64,000 nucleotides of DNA from Paraburkholderia sp. BL23I1N1 (GTDB lineage: Bacteria; Pseudomonadota; Gammaproteobacteria; Burkholderiales; Burkholderiaceae), in contig NZ_RAPV01000002.1 in the NCBI RefSeq assembly GCF_003610295.1, positions 1,178,001 through 1,242,000 of the forward strand, in the 5' to 3' direction. The position numbers were made by a program, and so were the translations under genes. The notes below the pieces were generated by a model. That model had not been told where the DNA came from, made no database searches, and saw nothing but the letters and a program-made list of their open reading frames with translations. Positions 44,846 through 54,149 of this stretch are shown here, one piece after another. Numbering within the stretch: position 1 is the stretch's first letter; each line of letters opens with the position of its first letter.

Positions 44846-45739
44846 ATGTGGCAAATCGATCAGGTGACATTGCGCTTGTTCATCGCCGTCTGCGAGGAAG
44901 GCACGATCGCGCGTGCGGCCGAGCGCGAGTTCATCGCGCCTTCCGCGGTCAGCAAGCGGCTCGCGGATCTGGAAGCGCTGGTCGACGTCGCGCTGCTCTC
45001 GCGCAGCCAGCGCGGCGTGCGCGCGACCGCCGCCGGCGAGGCGTTGCTCAAGCACGCGCGGCTCATCATGCGCGGCCACGAACGGCTGCAGGCGGAACTC
45101 AGCGAATACGCGGCCGGCGCACGCGGCCATGTGCGGGTGCTGGCGAACGTGTCGTCGATGGTCGAGTTTCTGCCCGAGGCGCTGTCGGTGTTTCTGAAGG
45201 CCAATGCGCAGATTCGTGTCGACGTCGAAGAGCGCGTCAGCGCCGAGATCGTGCGCGGTCTCGAAGAGGGTGTGGCCGACCTCGGCATTTGCCGCGATGT
45301 GGTGCCGATGGGCAGTCTCGATGTATTGCAGTATCGCGCGGACCATCTCGCGCTGATCGTTCCGCGGGATCATCCGCTGGCCGGTGAGGCCGCCGTCGGC
45401 TTTGAGCAGACCCTGGCGTTCGACCATCTTGGGCTCGCATCGAACGCGTCGGTGAACGCGCTGATGCAGCGCATTGCGGTCGAAAAAGGCAGCGAGCTCA
45501 ACTATCGAACCTATGTCTCGACCTTCGACGCCGCCTTTCGTTTTATCCAGGCGGGCCTTGCCGTGGCGATCCTGCCGAGCGAGGCGCTGCCAAAGCATGC
45601 AGCGGACGAATACGGCATCGTCGCCGTGCCGTTGCGCGAGGCGTGGGCAGAGCGGCGCTTCGTGATCTGCATGCGCGATCGTAAGGCGCTGACGCTGACG
45701 GCAGCGCATCTGCTCGACCACTTGCTGCGCTCGACCTGA
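44846..45739 (+). CDS. LysR-family transcriptional regulator
   Basis: 297 aa from ATG 44846 (MWQIDQVTLRLFIAVCEEGTI). HTH: CEEGTIARAAEREFIAPSAVSKRLADLEALV. Effector domain (VRVLANVSSMVEFLPEALSVFL, GVADLGICRDVVPMGSLDVL, FRFIQAGLAVAILPSEALP). It precedes the HMG-CoA lyase operon by 205 bp on the same strand and is divergent from LysE. It is a probable regulator of one or both. Confidence 0.88.
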   Translation: MWQIDQVTLRLFIAVCEEGTIARAAEREFIAPSAVSKRLADLEALVDVALLSRSQRGVRATAAGEALLKHARLIMRGHERLQAELSEYAAGARGHVRVLANVSSMVEFLPEALSVFLKANAQIRVDVEERVSAEIVRGLEEGVADLGICRDVVPMGSLDVLQYRADHLALIVPRDHPLAGEAAVGFEQTLAFDHLGLASNASVNALMQRIAVEKGSELNYRTYVSTFDAAFRFIQAGLAVAILPSEALPKHAADEYGIVAVPLREAWAERRFVICMRDRKALTLTAAHLLDHLLRST

Positions 45740-45943
45740 GCGCCGGCTGCCCCTGAAAAGCCCTTAAGGGTTTCCCCTTTGCGACGGCGCACGCCCGTCC
45801 TGCTTGCCTTCGCCGCCATCGCGAGCGGCGATGGAGTGCGTCGTCAACGCAGACTTTGCCGTGCGCTCACTGGCGGGCACGCTGTCACCCAGCTGCTTCT
45901 CCCCCTGCTTTCCACGCACAGTTCAAGACCGGGATTCAAGACC

Positions 45944-46945
45944 ATGAGCGACACCCAGGAACGCGTTGTCGTGACCGAAGTCGGCATGCGCGACGGCTTG
46001 CAAAGCATCGCGCGCACGATGCCCACCGAGTTCAAACGGCGCTGGATCGACACCGCTTATGCCGCCGGCGTGCGGCATATGGAAGTCGCGTCGTTCGTGC
46101 CGGCAAAGCTGCTGCCGCAAATGGCGGATGCCGACGAAGTGATCGCCCACGCGCTCACTTACGACGATCTGATCGTGACGGCGTTGGTGCCGAATCTGAG
46201 GGGCGCGCAACGTGCGCTCGAGTGCGGCGTGCATCGGATCGTCGCGCCGATTTCGGTGAGCACGGCGCATAGCTTCGCCAATGTTCGCAAGACGCCTGCC
46301 GAGATGATCGAGTCGTTTGCCGCGATGCGCGAGCTGATCGATGACGCGGCTGGTGAAAGCGCTAGTGCTGGCACGCGGCGCGTCGAATTGATCGCCGGAT
46401 TGTCGACGGTGTTCGGTTGCACACTGCAAGGCGCGGTGCCTTATGCCGATATTGCCGCGATTGCGCGCGCCGCGTTGCAGGCGGGCGCCGATGTCATCGC
46501 GCTCGGCGACACCACCGGTGAAGCGACGCCGCGCCAGGTCGGCGAAATTATCGACCTGGTGCGAGAGGTCGCGGGCAACAAGCTGCGCTCGCTTCATTTC
46601 CACGACACGCGTGGCCTTGGTCTCGCGAATACGTTGATCGCGCTGCAGCACGGCATCCGTGAATTCGACGCCTCGCTGGCCGGCCTCGGCGGCTGTCCGC
46701 ATGCGCCGGGGGCGACCGGCAACGTGAACACCGAAGACCTCGTATTCATGCTCGACAGCATGGGCTACGACACCGGCATCGACCTCGCCAGGCTCATCGC
46801 GTCGCGCGACGTGCTCGCTGAGGCGCTGCCCGGCGAACCGCTGTACGGCTATCTGGCGCGGGCCGGTTTGCCGAAGCAGTTCGGTGCCTCCGCTCAACAT
46901 CAACGTCAACGTATTGACCCTTCCGAATCACAGGTGCTGCAATGA
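45944..46945 (+). CDS. Hydroxymethylglutaryl-CoA lyase
   Basis: 333 aa. A TIM-barrel lyase that cleaves 3-hydroxy-3-methylglutaryl-CoA to acetyl-CoA and acetoacetate. TEVGMRDGLQS holds the metal-binding Asp, SLHFHDTRGLG the metal-binding His pair, and GGCPHAPGATGNV the signature loop with the catalytic Cys. A related substrate such as citramalyl-CoA is possible. Start ATG 45944, chosen over an upstream in-frame ATG at 45779. Its stop overlaps the next start as ATGA. Confidence 0.88.
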   Translation: MSDTQERVVVTEVGMRDGLQSIARTMPTEFKRRWIDTAYAAGVRHMEVASFVPAKLLPQMADADEVIAHALTYDDLIVTALVPNLRGAQRALECGVHRIVAPISVSTAHSFANVRKTPAEMIESFAAMRELIDDAAGESASAGTRRVELIAGLSTVFGCTLQGAVPYADIAAIARAALQAGADVIALGDTTGEATPRQVGEIIDLVREVAGNKLRSLHFHDTRGLGLANTLIALQHGIREFDASLAGLGGCPHAPGATGNVNTEDLVFMLDSMGYDTGIDLARLIASRDVLAEALPGEPLYGYLARAGLPKQFGASAQHQRQRIDPSESQVLQ

Positions 46946-48198
46946 CTTCATTTGCTTCTACGTCTGCCTCTTCGGCTTCCTCCGCACCTGCTGCTTCGGC
47001 GGAGCAAGCGGGTGCGTTGCCGCTCGCGGGGATTCGCGTAGTCGAGCTATCGCATATGGTGATGGGGCCGACATGCGGGATGATTCTTGGCGACCTCGGC
47101 GCCGAAGTCATCAAGGTCGAGCCACCGCGCGGCGACGGTACGCGCCGTTTGCTCGGCACCGGTGCAGGCTTTTTCCGCACCTTCAATCGCAACAAGAAGA
47201 GTGTCGCACTCGACCTCGATAGCGAAGCAGGACTGGCCGCGCTGCACAAGCTGGTCGATACCGCGGATGTATTCGTCGAGAACTTCAAGCCGGGCCGCAT
47301 GGCGAGCCTGGGTCTCGATTACGCGTCGCTGCGCGAACGCAATCCCAGGCTGATCTACGTCTCGCACAAAGGCTTTCTGAACGGTCCGTACGAACACCGT
47401 CTCGCTCTGGACGAAGTCGTGCAGATGATGGCTGGCCTCGCTTACATGACCGGACCGGTGGGCCGTCCGTTGCGTGCGGGCAGTTCCGTCAACGACATCA
47501 TGGGCGGCATGTTCGGCGCGATCGGCGTGCTTGCCGCGTTGCACGAACGGCATACGAGCGGACGCGGCAAGGAAGTGCAGAGCGCGCTGTTCGAAAACTG
47601 CGTGCTGCTTTCCGCGCAGCATATGCAGCAGTTCGCCGCGACCGGCGTGCCTGCTGCGCCGATGCCCGAGCGCATCAGCGCATGGGCCGTCTACGACGTA
47701 TTCCGGCTTGCCAACGACGAACAGATGTTTATCGCCGCGACCGGCGACGGACAATGGCGCGCGCTGTGCGCGATTCTCGGCCGCGCCGACCTGCTGGCCG
47801 ATCCGCGCCTCGCGACCAACAACGACCGCGTGCTGGCGCGCGAGTGGTTGCTGCAGACGCTTGGCGAAACCTTGAGCCGTTTCGAAGGCGCGGCGCTCGC
47901 GCCGCTGTTCGAACGCGACCACATTCCCTTCGCGTCGATCACGAAACCCGAGGACCTGTTCGACGATCCGCATCTGAACGAGAGCGGAGGCCTTGCGCGA
48001 TTGACGCTCGACGACGGAAGCGAAACCGCGATGCCCTTGCTGCCGATTTCGATGGACGGTGCGCGTCTGCAACCGCGTCAGCCGATCGCAAAGATCGGTG
48101 AGCACACTACCGATGTGCTGCGCGGTCTGGGCTACGACGAAGCGCAGATCACGGCGTTGGGCGGCGATGTGGCGAGCGTGCCGCGAGAAGCTGCGTAA
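46942..48198 (+). CDS. CaiB/BaiF-family CoA transferase
   Basis: 418 aa, class III CoA transferase. IRVVELSHMVMGPTCGMILGDLGAEVIKVE is the diagnostic N-terminal motif. NKKSVALDLDSEAGLAALHKLV and ENFKPGRMASLGLDY follow, with the likely catalytic Asp in SSVNDIMGGMFGAIGVLAAL. The first 25 residues are Ser/Ala-rich. Coupled by ATGA overlap to the HMG-CoA lyase, so it probably activates the acid that the lyase then cleaves. Cytosolic dimer. Confidence 0.88.
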   Translation: MTSFASTSASSASSAPAASAEQAGALPLAGIRVVELSHMVMGPTCGMILGDLGAEVIKVEPPRGDGTRRLLGTGAGFFRTFNRNKKSVALDLDSEAGLAALHKLVDTADVFVENFKPGRMASLGLDYASLRERNPRLIYVSHKGFLNGPYEHRLALDEVVQMMAGLAYMTGPVGRPLRAGSSVNDIMGGMFGAIGVLAALHERHTSGRGKEVQSALFENCVLLSAQHMQQFAATGVPAAPMPERISAWAVYDVFRLANDEQMFIAATGDGQWRALCAILGRADLLADPRLATNNDRVLAREWLLQTLGETLSRFEGAALAPLFERDHIPFASITKPEDLFDDPHLNESGGLARLTLDDGSETAMPLLPISMDGARLQPRQPIAKIGEHTTDVLRGLGYDEAQITALGGDVASVPREAA

Positions 48199-48365
48199 GC
48201 GTACTGACTCATGAGGCGTCACGCAAAGCTGTCAGGGCACAACGGACCCGTGAGGCATCCCGCGCGAACGCTTGGGCGTAGCGACCTTGCTTGTGGGTGT
48301 TCGACGCGTCGAGCGTAGTCAAACAATCTCATCCGGCGTCAGACCGGAATTCATGGAGACAGACG

Positions 48366-49850
48366 ATGAAATCGTCGAATCAATCGATGTATGCGACAGC
48401 GGTGGGCGATGCCGGCGCGCTCGGTGGTTTGCCCTCAGGCGCAGGCGCGTCGGCGGGTGGCCGCGCTGAAGAGATCGCGCTGGATGGTGCGCGCATTTCC
48501 GCGCGCCTCGACCGTTTGCCTGCCACGCGTTCGATCTGGCAACTGGTGATGCTATTGAGCCTCGGCCTCTTCTTCGAACTGTACGACCTGATGTTTTCCG
48601 GCTACATCGCGCCGGGCCTCGTGCGCAGCGGCATCCTCACCGCGACGACGCATGGCTTGTTCGGCACCAGCGGCGTGGCGAGTTTCATCGCGGCGTTATT
48701 CGCAGGGCTGTTTATCGGCACGGCAGCATGCGGATTTCTCGCCGACCGTTTCGGGCGGCGTGCGATCTTCACATGGTCGCTGCTGTGGTACACGGCGGCC
48801 AACGTCATCATGGCGTTCCAGGACACGGCGCTTGGGCTCAATCTCTGGCGCTTCATCGCGGGGATCGGCATTGGCGTGGAGATCGTGACGATCGGAACGT
48901 ACATCTCCGAGCTCGTGCCGAAGCATGTGCGCGGCCGCGCGTCGGCGTTTTCGCAGGCGGTCGGATTCTGCGCGGTGCCGATCGTTGCGTTTCTATCGTA
49001 CTTGCTGGTGCCGCACCGTTACTTCGGTCTCGACGGCTGGCGTCTGGTCGTGCTGACCGGTGTAGTGGGTGCAATTGTGGTGTGGTGGATTCGTCTGCGT
49101 TTGCCGGAGAGCCCACGCTGGCTCGCGCAGAAAGGCCGTATCGAGGAAGCCGACGCGGTGATGACGCGACTCGAAGCGCGCGTCGAACGGGAATATGGAC
49201 GCCCCTTGCCGGAGCCGGCCTTGCCCGAACCGGTGCGTGCGCGCGCGGCGTTTCGCGATCTGCTGGTGCCGCCGTATCGCAGACGCACGCTGATGCTGAT
49301 CATTTTTCACGTGTTCCAGACGATGGGTTATTACGGCTTCGCGAACTGGATTCCGACGTTGCTGATCAAACAGGGCATAACGGTCACGACGAGTTTGATG
49401 TACGCGAGCATCATTGCAATTGCTGCGCCGCTTGGGCCGTTGCTGGGAATGCTGATTGCCGACCGCTTCGAGCGTAAGACGGTGATTATCTGCATGGCGG
49501 CGGTGAATGTGGTGTGCGGGTTACTGTTCAGCCAGGCGCGGGAGACGGTGTTGCTCGTGAGTTTGGGTGTGTGCCTTGTGCTGGCGGGCAACATCATTTC
49601 GTATAGCTACCACGCATATCAGGCCGAGCTGTTTCCGACGAGTATTCGGGCGAGGGCGGTGGGATTTGTTTATTCGTGGAGCCGGATTTCGGCGATGTTT
49701 TCCGCGTTTGTGATTGCGGGGTGTTTGAGCCGCTTTGGCGTGAACGGGGTGTTCGTGTTTATTTCGGGCGCGATGGTGATCGTCATGCTGGCGATCGGGA
49801 CGCTTGGGCCGAAGACGCGGGATGTCGCGTTGGAGGATATTTCGAAGTAG
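48366..49850 (+). CDS. MFS metabolite:H+ symporter
   Basis: 494 aa from ATG 48366, with GGAGA upstream. About 55 cytosolic residues precede helix 1. LGLFFELYDLMFSGYIAPGL and motif A (GFLADRFGRRAIFTWSL) place it in the sugar/aromatic/dicarboxylate symporter part of the MFS. RLPESPRWLAQKGRIEEA follows helix 6. 12 helices. Third gene after the CoA transferase, so it probably imports that pathway's acid. Confidence 0.85.
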   Translation: MKSSNQSMYATAVGDAGALGGLPSGAGASAGGRAEEIALDGARISARLDRLPATRSIWQLVMLLSLGLFFELYDLMFSGYIAPGLVRSGILTATTHGLFGTSGVASFIAALFAGLFIGTAACGFLADRFGRRAIFTWSLLWYTAANVIMAFQDTALGLNLWRFIAGIGIGVEIVTIGTYISELVPKHVRGRASAFSQAVGFCAVPIVAFLSYLLVPHRYFGLDGWRLVVLTGVVGAIVVWWIRLRLPESPRWLAQKGRIEEADAVMTRLEARVEREYGRPLPEPALPEPVRARAAFRDLLVPPYRRRTLMLIIFHVFQTMGYYGFANWIPTLLIKQGITVTTSLMYASIIAIAAPLGPLLGMLIADRFERKTVIICMAAVNVVCGLLFSQARETVLLVSLGVCLVLAGNIISYSYHAYQAELFPTSIRARAVGFVYSWSRISAMFSAFVIAGCLSRFGVNGVFVFISGAMVIVMLAIGTLGPKTRDVALEDISK

Positions 49851-49907
49851 TGGCTGGACGGGGGTGAGGCCCGCCTGGCGGGGCGGGTTTGCTCGTTTAG
49901 GGCTTTG

Positions 49908-50048
49908 TTAGTTTTTCTTCTGTGTCGTCGATCCGCTCGGCGCTACGCGGATCGGCGGCGCGCCAGAGGGTGAAGTGGCCGGTTTTGGTTTTTTGTCCTG
50001 CTTCGGTTTTTTCACTTCGCGGTTACTGCGCATTTGACCCTTGGCCAT
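49908..50048 (-). CDS. Small basic protein (46 aa)
   Basis: A complete frame from ATG 50048 to TAA 49908-49910, starting MAKGQMRSNREVKKPKQDKK and ending STTQKKN. Very rich in Lys and Pro. A GGGAG site 8-9 nt upstream supports translation. I recall similar MAKGQMRSNRE-type small proteins as common in Burkholderia, but I cannot verify this here. It is convergent with the MFS gene. Function unknown. Confidence 0.65.
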   Translation of the reverse strand: MAKGQMRSNREVKKPKQDKKPKPATSPSGAPPIRVAPSGSTTQKKN

Positions 50049-50394
50049 GATGGGCTCCCCAGTTGGCTTTTATCGCTCCGAAAGGGAGCAGTGCAGTAGT
50101 GTGCGCTGATTTTTGTGTTTATGGGGGGATTGTTGTTTGCCTGTGTGCTTGTGGTGTTGGCCTTTCCTTGCTTTGTTAGTGTTTTGTTAGTGGTTTATTA
50201 GCGTTGCCCCTGTGCGGGGCAACGCTAATAAACCACTAACAAAACAAGGAAAGGCCAACCCCGCAGGCTGCCAGACGCTAACGAACCACTAACAAATCAA
50301 GAAAAGCCCAAAGATTCCAGATCAAGAAAAGCCCAACACCATAAAAACACAGACAACCAAAGCGCCGCGCAGGCAAAACCCCAAAAACCTAACC
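50049..50394. repeat. Palindromic intergenic repeat region between convergent genes
   Basis: The core palindrome 50156-50259 has arms reading GTTGGCCTTTCCTTG…GCGTTGCCCC and complement, with a TGTGC loop. The left arm carries an 11-nt duplicated insertion (CTTTGTTAGTG). A second block (50265-50394) repeats CCACTAACAAATCAAG, AGATTCCAGATCAAG and the GCGCCGCGCAGGCAAAA tail, as at 31427-31549. It follows the small gene's start side and precedes the AraC stop at 50395. Confidence 0.8.
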
Positions 50395-51369
50395 TTACCG
50401 CCCCTTCCCCCTCCGCCAGGTCTCCGACGGCAACTCCCCAAACTGCCCGCGATACTCATTCGAGAAATTCCCGAAATGCCAAAACCCCCACCGCGTAGCG
50501 ACCTCGGTAACCGACCCGGCACTTTGCAATTCACGTCGCACATGATCAAGCCGGACCGCACGCATATAAGCCGACGGATTCACCCCGAGGGAGTCCTCAA
50601 ACGCATACTGCAACGTTCGCCGACTCGCGCGAAACCGCGCACATAACTCCGCCACTGACAGCGGACAATCCGGCGACTCTTCCACAACCTCGCGAACGCC
50701 ACGCACGAGTTGCCAGTTCCGCGCGGTACGCGCTTCGACATTCCCGTGCGGGTCCGCATCCTGCCTGCTCTGAAATGCCTCGGCAAGACCGAATATCACC
50801 GATTTCTCGAACGACGCCGCCACCCCCACGTCATCGAGCAAAGTCGGCGTCGCAGCCACCGCGTCGAGTAACTGCTTGAGCACTTCGCGAAAGCCCTGCA
50901 ACCTCACAGGATCGATGTTCAATACGCCAGGCTTCGCGCCCAGCAGCGGCGTAATTTCATCGAGTTGCGATCGCACCAGGTCATCGTCGATCGCGCCAGG
51001 CTCAATCTCCAGATTCACCACGACGTGCTTGTCGGGCGATAAGAACTCGAACCCGCCATCGCCGGAAAACACGTGCAGACCGTCACGATGGCTCGTCTGT
51101 CCGCACAGCAGTGCATGCCCTTCCAGTTGAAATGGAATGCCCACGGCCAGCTTTGATCGTGCCACCTGACCGCGTTGATAGACCGTGCGGTTCAGGCGTT
51201 CCACCAACACCCGCACGCCGCCCGCGGCGAACGAACTCACCGAGCCGTCGAAGGCGCCGCGCGAAATCTGGCAATAGCTCTGATTCCACGCGTCGAGCAA
51301 CATCGCCTGCTCGTCAATGTTCCGGCAACAGTGAATCTCGACGGCGCTTGTCTGATTGACCGGCTGCAT
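50395..51369 (-). CDS. AraC-family regulator
   Basis: 324 aa from ATG 51369 (GGGAGAAG upstream). The C-terminal double-HTH domain (SVAELCARFRASRRTLQYAFEDSLGVNPSAYMRAVRLDHVRRELQSAG, then SVTEVATRWGFWHFGNFSNEYRGQFGELPSETWRR) is of the EutR/FeaR-like type. The N-terminal domain senses an unknown ligand. It is divergent from the SDR/permease genes and probably activates them. Confidence 0.9.
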   Translation of the reverse strand: MQPVNQTSAVEIHCCRNIDEQAMLLDAWNQSYCQISRGAFDGSVSSFAAGGVRVLVERLNRTVYQRGQVARSKLAVGIPFQLEGHALLCGQTSHRDGLHVFSGDGGFEFLSPDKHVVVNLEIEPGAIDDDLVRSQLDEITPLLGAKPGVLNIDPVRLQGFREVLKQLLDAVAATPTLLDDVGVAASFEKSVIFGLAEAFQSRQDADPHGNVEARTARNWQLVRGVREVVEESPDCPLSVAELCARFRASRRTLQYAFEDSLGVNPSAYMRAVRLDHVRRELQSAGSVTEVATRWGFWHFGNFSNEYRGQFGELPSETWRRGKGR

Positions 51370-51637
51370 AGCTTCTCCCGATTCTGGTGGCGCTCCCCGA
51401 AAGCCTCGTGCCAATCAGTGTATGCGAAAAAAAAATCGCGCCGCACCCGTGGCTCAGGCCGTTCGCGCTCGCGCCGGCACGCTCGAAACTGTGCGTGTAA
51501 TGCATTTGTCAGCAAGTCGGATTTTTACGGGATTTTTACTTTTTGCCAATTTTGGATAGTCGCCGTTTTTTTGCCGCCCCTACTTTGTGCACAACGTAGC
51601 GCAATGCAATGCATCAGACATGGAACGGGAGTCGCGC

Positions 51638-52414
51638 ATGAGCAGATCGGCAGGCAGGCTGGAAGGCAAGACCGCAATCGTGTCAGGCGGTGCAACCGGC
51701 GCGGGCGGCGCGGCGTCGCTGCTATTCGCGCAGGAAGGCGCGCAGGTCGCCGTGGTCGATATCAATACCGACGCGGGCGAGGAAGTCGTGACGCGCATTC
51801 GCGCGGCAGGCGGCACGGCCGAACTGTTTGCCGCCGATGTGTCGAAGCGCGCACCGGTGGACGCCGCCGTGGCGAACATCATGGCGCGCTTTGGACGTAT
51901 CGACGTGCTGTTCAACCACGCCGGCAGCATCGTCGTGAAGCCGTTCATCGATACCACCGACGAAGACTACGACTGGCTCATGAACGTCAACGTAAAAAGC
52001 ATGTTCATGATGACGCGCGCGGTGCTGCCGCACATGCTCGCCGCGGGCGGTGGGTCGATCGTGTGCACGGCGTCGATTTCGTCGGTGGCGGCCACGCCGC
52101 TCGAAGTGCTGTACTGCACGACCAAAGGCGCGTGCGCCATGTTCGCGCGGTCGATTGCCGTCGAGTATCGCGACCGTGGCATTCGCTGCAATGCCGTGTG
52201 CCCCGGCTTCATCGATACGCCGCACGGGCGGCGCGAAATCAGCGCGCTCGCCAAGTATGGTTTTGATGCAAGCGAGGCGGCGCTGTCGGTGCAGCAGGGC
52301 CGTCTGTGCGCGCCGGAAGAAGTCGCGCGCGCCGCGCTCTTTCTCGCCAGCGACGACGCCAGTTTCGTCAACGGCGCGCACCTGTACGTGGATAACTGCT
52401 TTACGGCCGCGTGA
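51638..52414 (+). CDS. Short-chain dehydrogenase/reductase
   Basis: 258 aa. NAD motif GGATGAGG near residue 17 (the usual TGxxxGIG is degenerate: SGGATGAGGAAS), NHAGS, catalytic Ser in CTASISSVAATP, YCTTKG as the Y-x3-K pair and NAVCPGFIDTPHGR. Start ATG 51638 with GGGAG; earlier in-frame ATGs at 51587 and 51620 are weaker. First gene of the set divergent from AraC. Substrate unknown. Confidence 0.87.
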   Translation: MSRSAGRLEGKTAIVSGGATGAGGAASLLFAQEGAQVAVVDINTDAGEEVVTRIRAAGGTAELFAADVSKRAPVDAAVANIMARFGRIDVLFNHAGSIVVKPFIDTTDEDYDWLMNVNVKSMFMMTRAVLPHMLAAGGGSIVCTASISSVAATPLEVLYCTTKGACAMFARSIAVEYRDRGIRCNAVCPGFIDTPHGRREISALAKYGFDASEAALSVQQGRLCAPEEVARAALFLASDDASFVNGAHLYVDNCFTAA

Positions 52415-52491
52415 GCCGGTCCTTCGTCGCGAGTTCACGCCCCACTATCGGCTTAGCCGATTCGTCATAACCCTGTTCAAAGGATCGCGTC

Positions 52492-54030
52492 ATGGACATC
52501 AACACGGCCGTGCCGTCGGCGGAGTCCGCCGATAACGACGTCAAGCTGTTGCACAAGATGGGCTACGCGCAGGAACTGTCCCGGCGCATGGGGGCGTTCT
52601 CGAACTTCGCGGTGTCGTTCTCGCTGATCTGCATTCTATCGGGCGGCATCACGTCGTTCCAGATGGGCTTGTCGGCGGCGGGCGGGGCATCGATCGGACT
52701 CGGCTGGCCGCTCGGCTCGCTGTTCGCGCTGGTCGTGGCGGCGGCGATGGCGCAGATCGCCTCGTCGTATCCGACGGCCGGCGGTCTCTATCACTGGAGT
52801 TCGATTCTCGGCGGCAAAATGTGGGGCTGGCTCACCGCGTGGCTGAACCTGCTCGGTCTCGTGTTCGTCGTCGCCGCGATCAATTACGGCACCTATGATC
52901 CGTTCTTTCGCACACTGATCGCGCCGATGTTCGGTGTGAGTCCCGATTCGCTCGGCTGGTGGCAGCAGACGCTCTTTCTGAGCGCGATCACCGCGTCGCA
53001 AGCGTTCCTGAATCATCGTGGCATTCGCATTACCAGCAAGATTACGGATTTGTCGGGATACCTGATCTTTGTGGTGACGATCATGCTGGTGGTTTCGCTG
53101 CTGGTGTATTCGCCGGTCAAGATCGATCTGTCGCGGCTCTATACGTTCACCAACTTCACCGGTGTCGATGGCGGCGCGTGGCCCAAGCAGACGATCGCGA
53201 TGGCGTTTCTGTCCGGTCTGTTGCTGACCGCTTATACGATCACGGGCTTCGACGCTTCCGCGCATACATCGGAAGAGACGCATCAGGCGGCGCGCAATGT
53301 GCCGCGCGGCATTGTCGGCTCCGTATTCTGGTCGACCACCTTCGGCTATGTGATGGTGTGCGCGTTCGTGCTGGTGATGCCGGACATTGGCGCAGGGGTG
53401 AAGCAGGGCACCGGATTCTTCGAAGCGATTCTCGCGCCGATTCCGGGACCGCTGCGCATCCTGATCGAGTTGCTGATGTTCTTCATCAACTACGTCTGCG
53501 GTCTCGCAGCGGTCACGTCGACCTCGCGCATGATGTTCGCGTTTGCCCGCGACGGCGGCTTGCCCGGCTCGAAGTGGCTGCGCAAAGTGAATGCGGCACA
53601 CCGCACGCCGGGCGCCGCGATCTGGACCTCGGCGGTGCTGGCGATCGTGGTGACGTTGTACGGCGATGCCTTCACGGTGCTGAGCGCGGGTAGCGCGGTG
53701 TTCCTGTTCATTTCGTACGGCATGCCGATTGCGGCCGGGATTTTTGCCGAGGGTCGTACCTGGAAAGAGAAGGGCCCGTTCCAGTTAGGCATGCTGTCGA
53801 AGCCGTTCGCGGTGGCGGCGGTGTTTGGCGCACTCGTGCTCGCCTATGTCGGCATGCAGCCGCCGAATCAGAAAGTGGTGTATGTGATCGTTGGATTGCT
53901 CGCGGTGTTGCTGGCGATCTGGTACGGCGCGGGCGTGCGCAAGAGCTTTGCGGGGCCGCCGATTGGAAAGGTGTCGAAGGAGCGTGAGCAGGAGCTTAGC
54001 GGGATGGAGGGGCAGTTGGGGGAGGGGTGA
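52492..54030 (+). CDS. APC-family amino acid/amine permease
   Basis: 512 aa with 12 helices. It belongs to the ACT/GABA-permease branch: MGYAQELSRRMGAFSNFAVSFSLICILSGGITSF, SYPTAGGLYHWSSILGG, LTAYTITGFDASAHTSEETHQAARNVPRGI. Inner membrane importer, probably of GABA, polyamine or an amino alcohol. It follows the SDR by 77 bp on the same strand, so the two are likely cotranscribed. Ends before a bidirectional terminator. Confidence 0.9.
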   Translation: MDINTAVPSAESADNDVKLLHKMGYAQELSRRMGAFSNFAVSFSLICILSGGITSFQMGLSAAGGASIGLGWPLGSLFALVVAAAMAQIASSYPTAGGLYHWSSILGGKMWGWLTAWLNLLGLVFVVAAINYGTYDPFFRTLIAPMFGVSPDSLGWWQQTLFLSAITASQAFLNHRGIRITSKITDLSGYLIFVVTIMLVVSLLVYSPVKIDLSRLYTFTNFTGVDGGAWPKQTIAMAFLSGLLLTAYTITGFDASAHTSEETHQAARNVPRGIVGSVFWSTTFGYVMVCAFVLVMPDIGAGVKQGTGFFEAILAPIPGPLRILIELLMFFINYVCGLAAVTSTSRMMFAFARDGGLPGSKWLRKVNAAHRTPGAAIWTSAVLAIVVTLYGDAFTVLSAGSAVFLFISYGMPIAAGIFAEGRTWKEKGPFQLGMLSKPFAVAAVFGALVLAYVGMQPPNQKVVYVIVGLLAVLLAIWYGAGVRKSFAGPPIGKVSKEREQELSGMEGQLGEG

Positions 54031-54084
54031 GTCTCTGCGAATGTGCGGCTCGTTGCCGCCATTCCGTTCATGTCTGAATAAAAT

Positions 54085-54116
54085 AACGTCAGCCGGCTCT
54101 GAAGCCGGCTGACGTT
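54085..54116. terminator. Bidirectional intrinsic terminator
   Basis: ACGTCAGCCGGCT pairs perfectly with AGCCGGCTGACGT around a CTGA loop. T runs follow on both strands (GTTTTT on plus, GTTATTTTAT on minus). It lies between the convergent permease and lipoprotein genes. Confidence 0.88.
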
Positions 54117-54149
54117 TTTACATCTGCCGCATGATGTGTCGGTCGTCGG

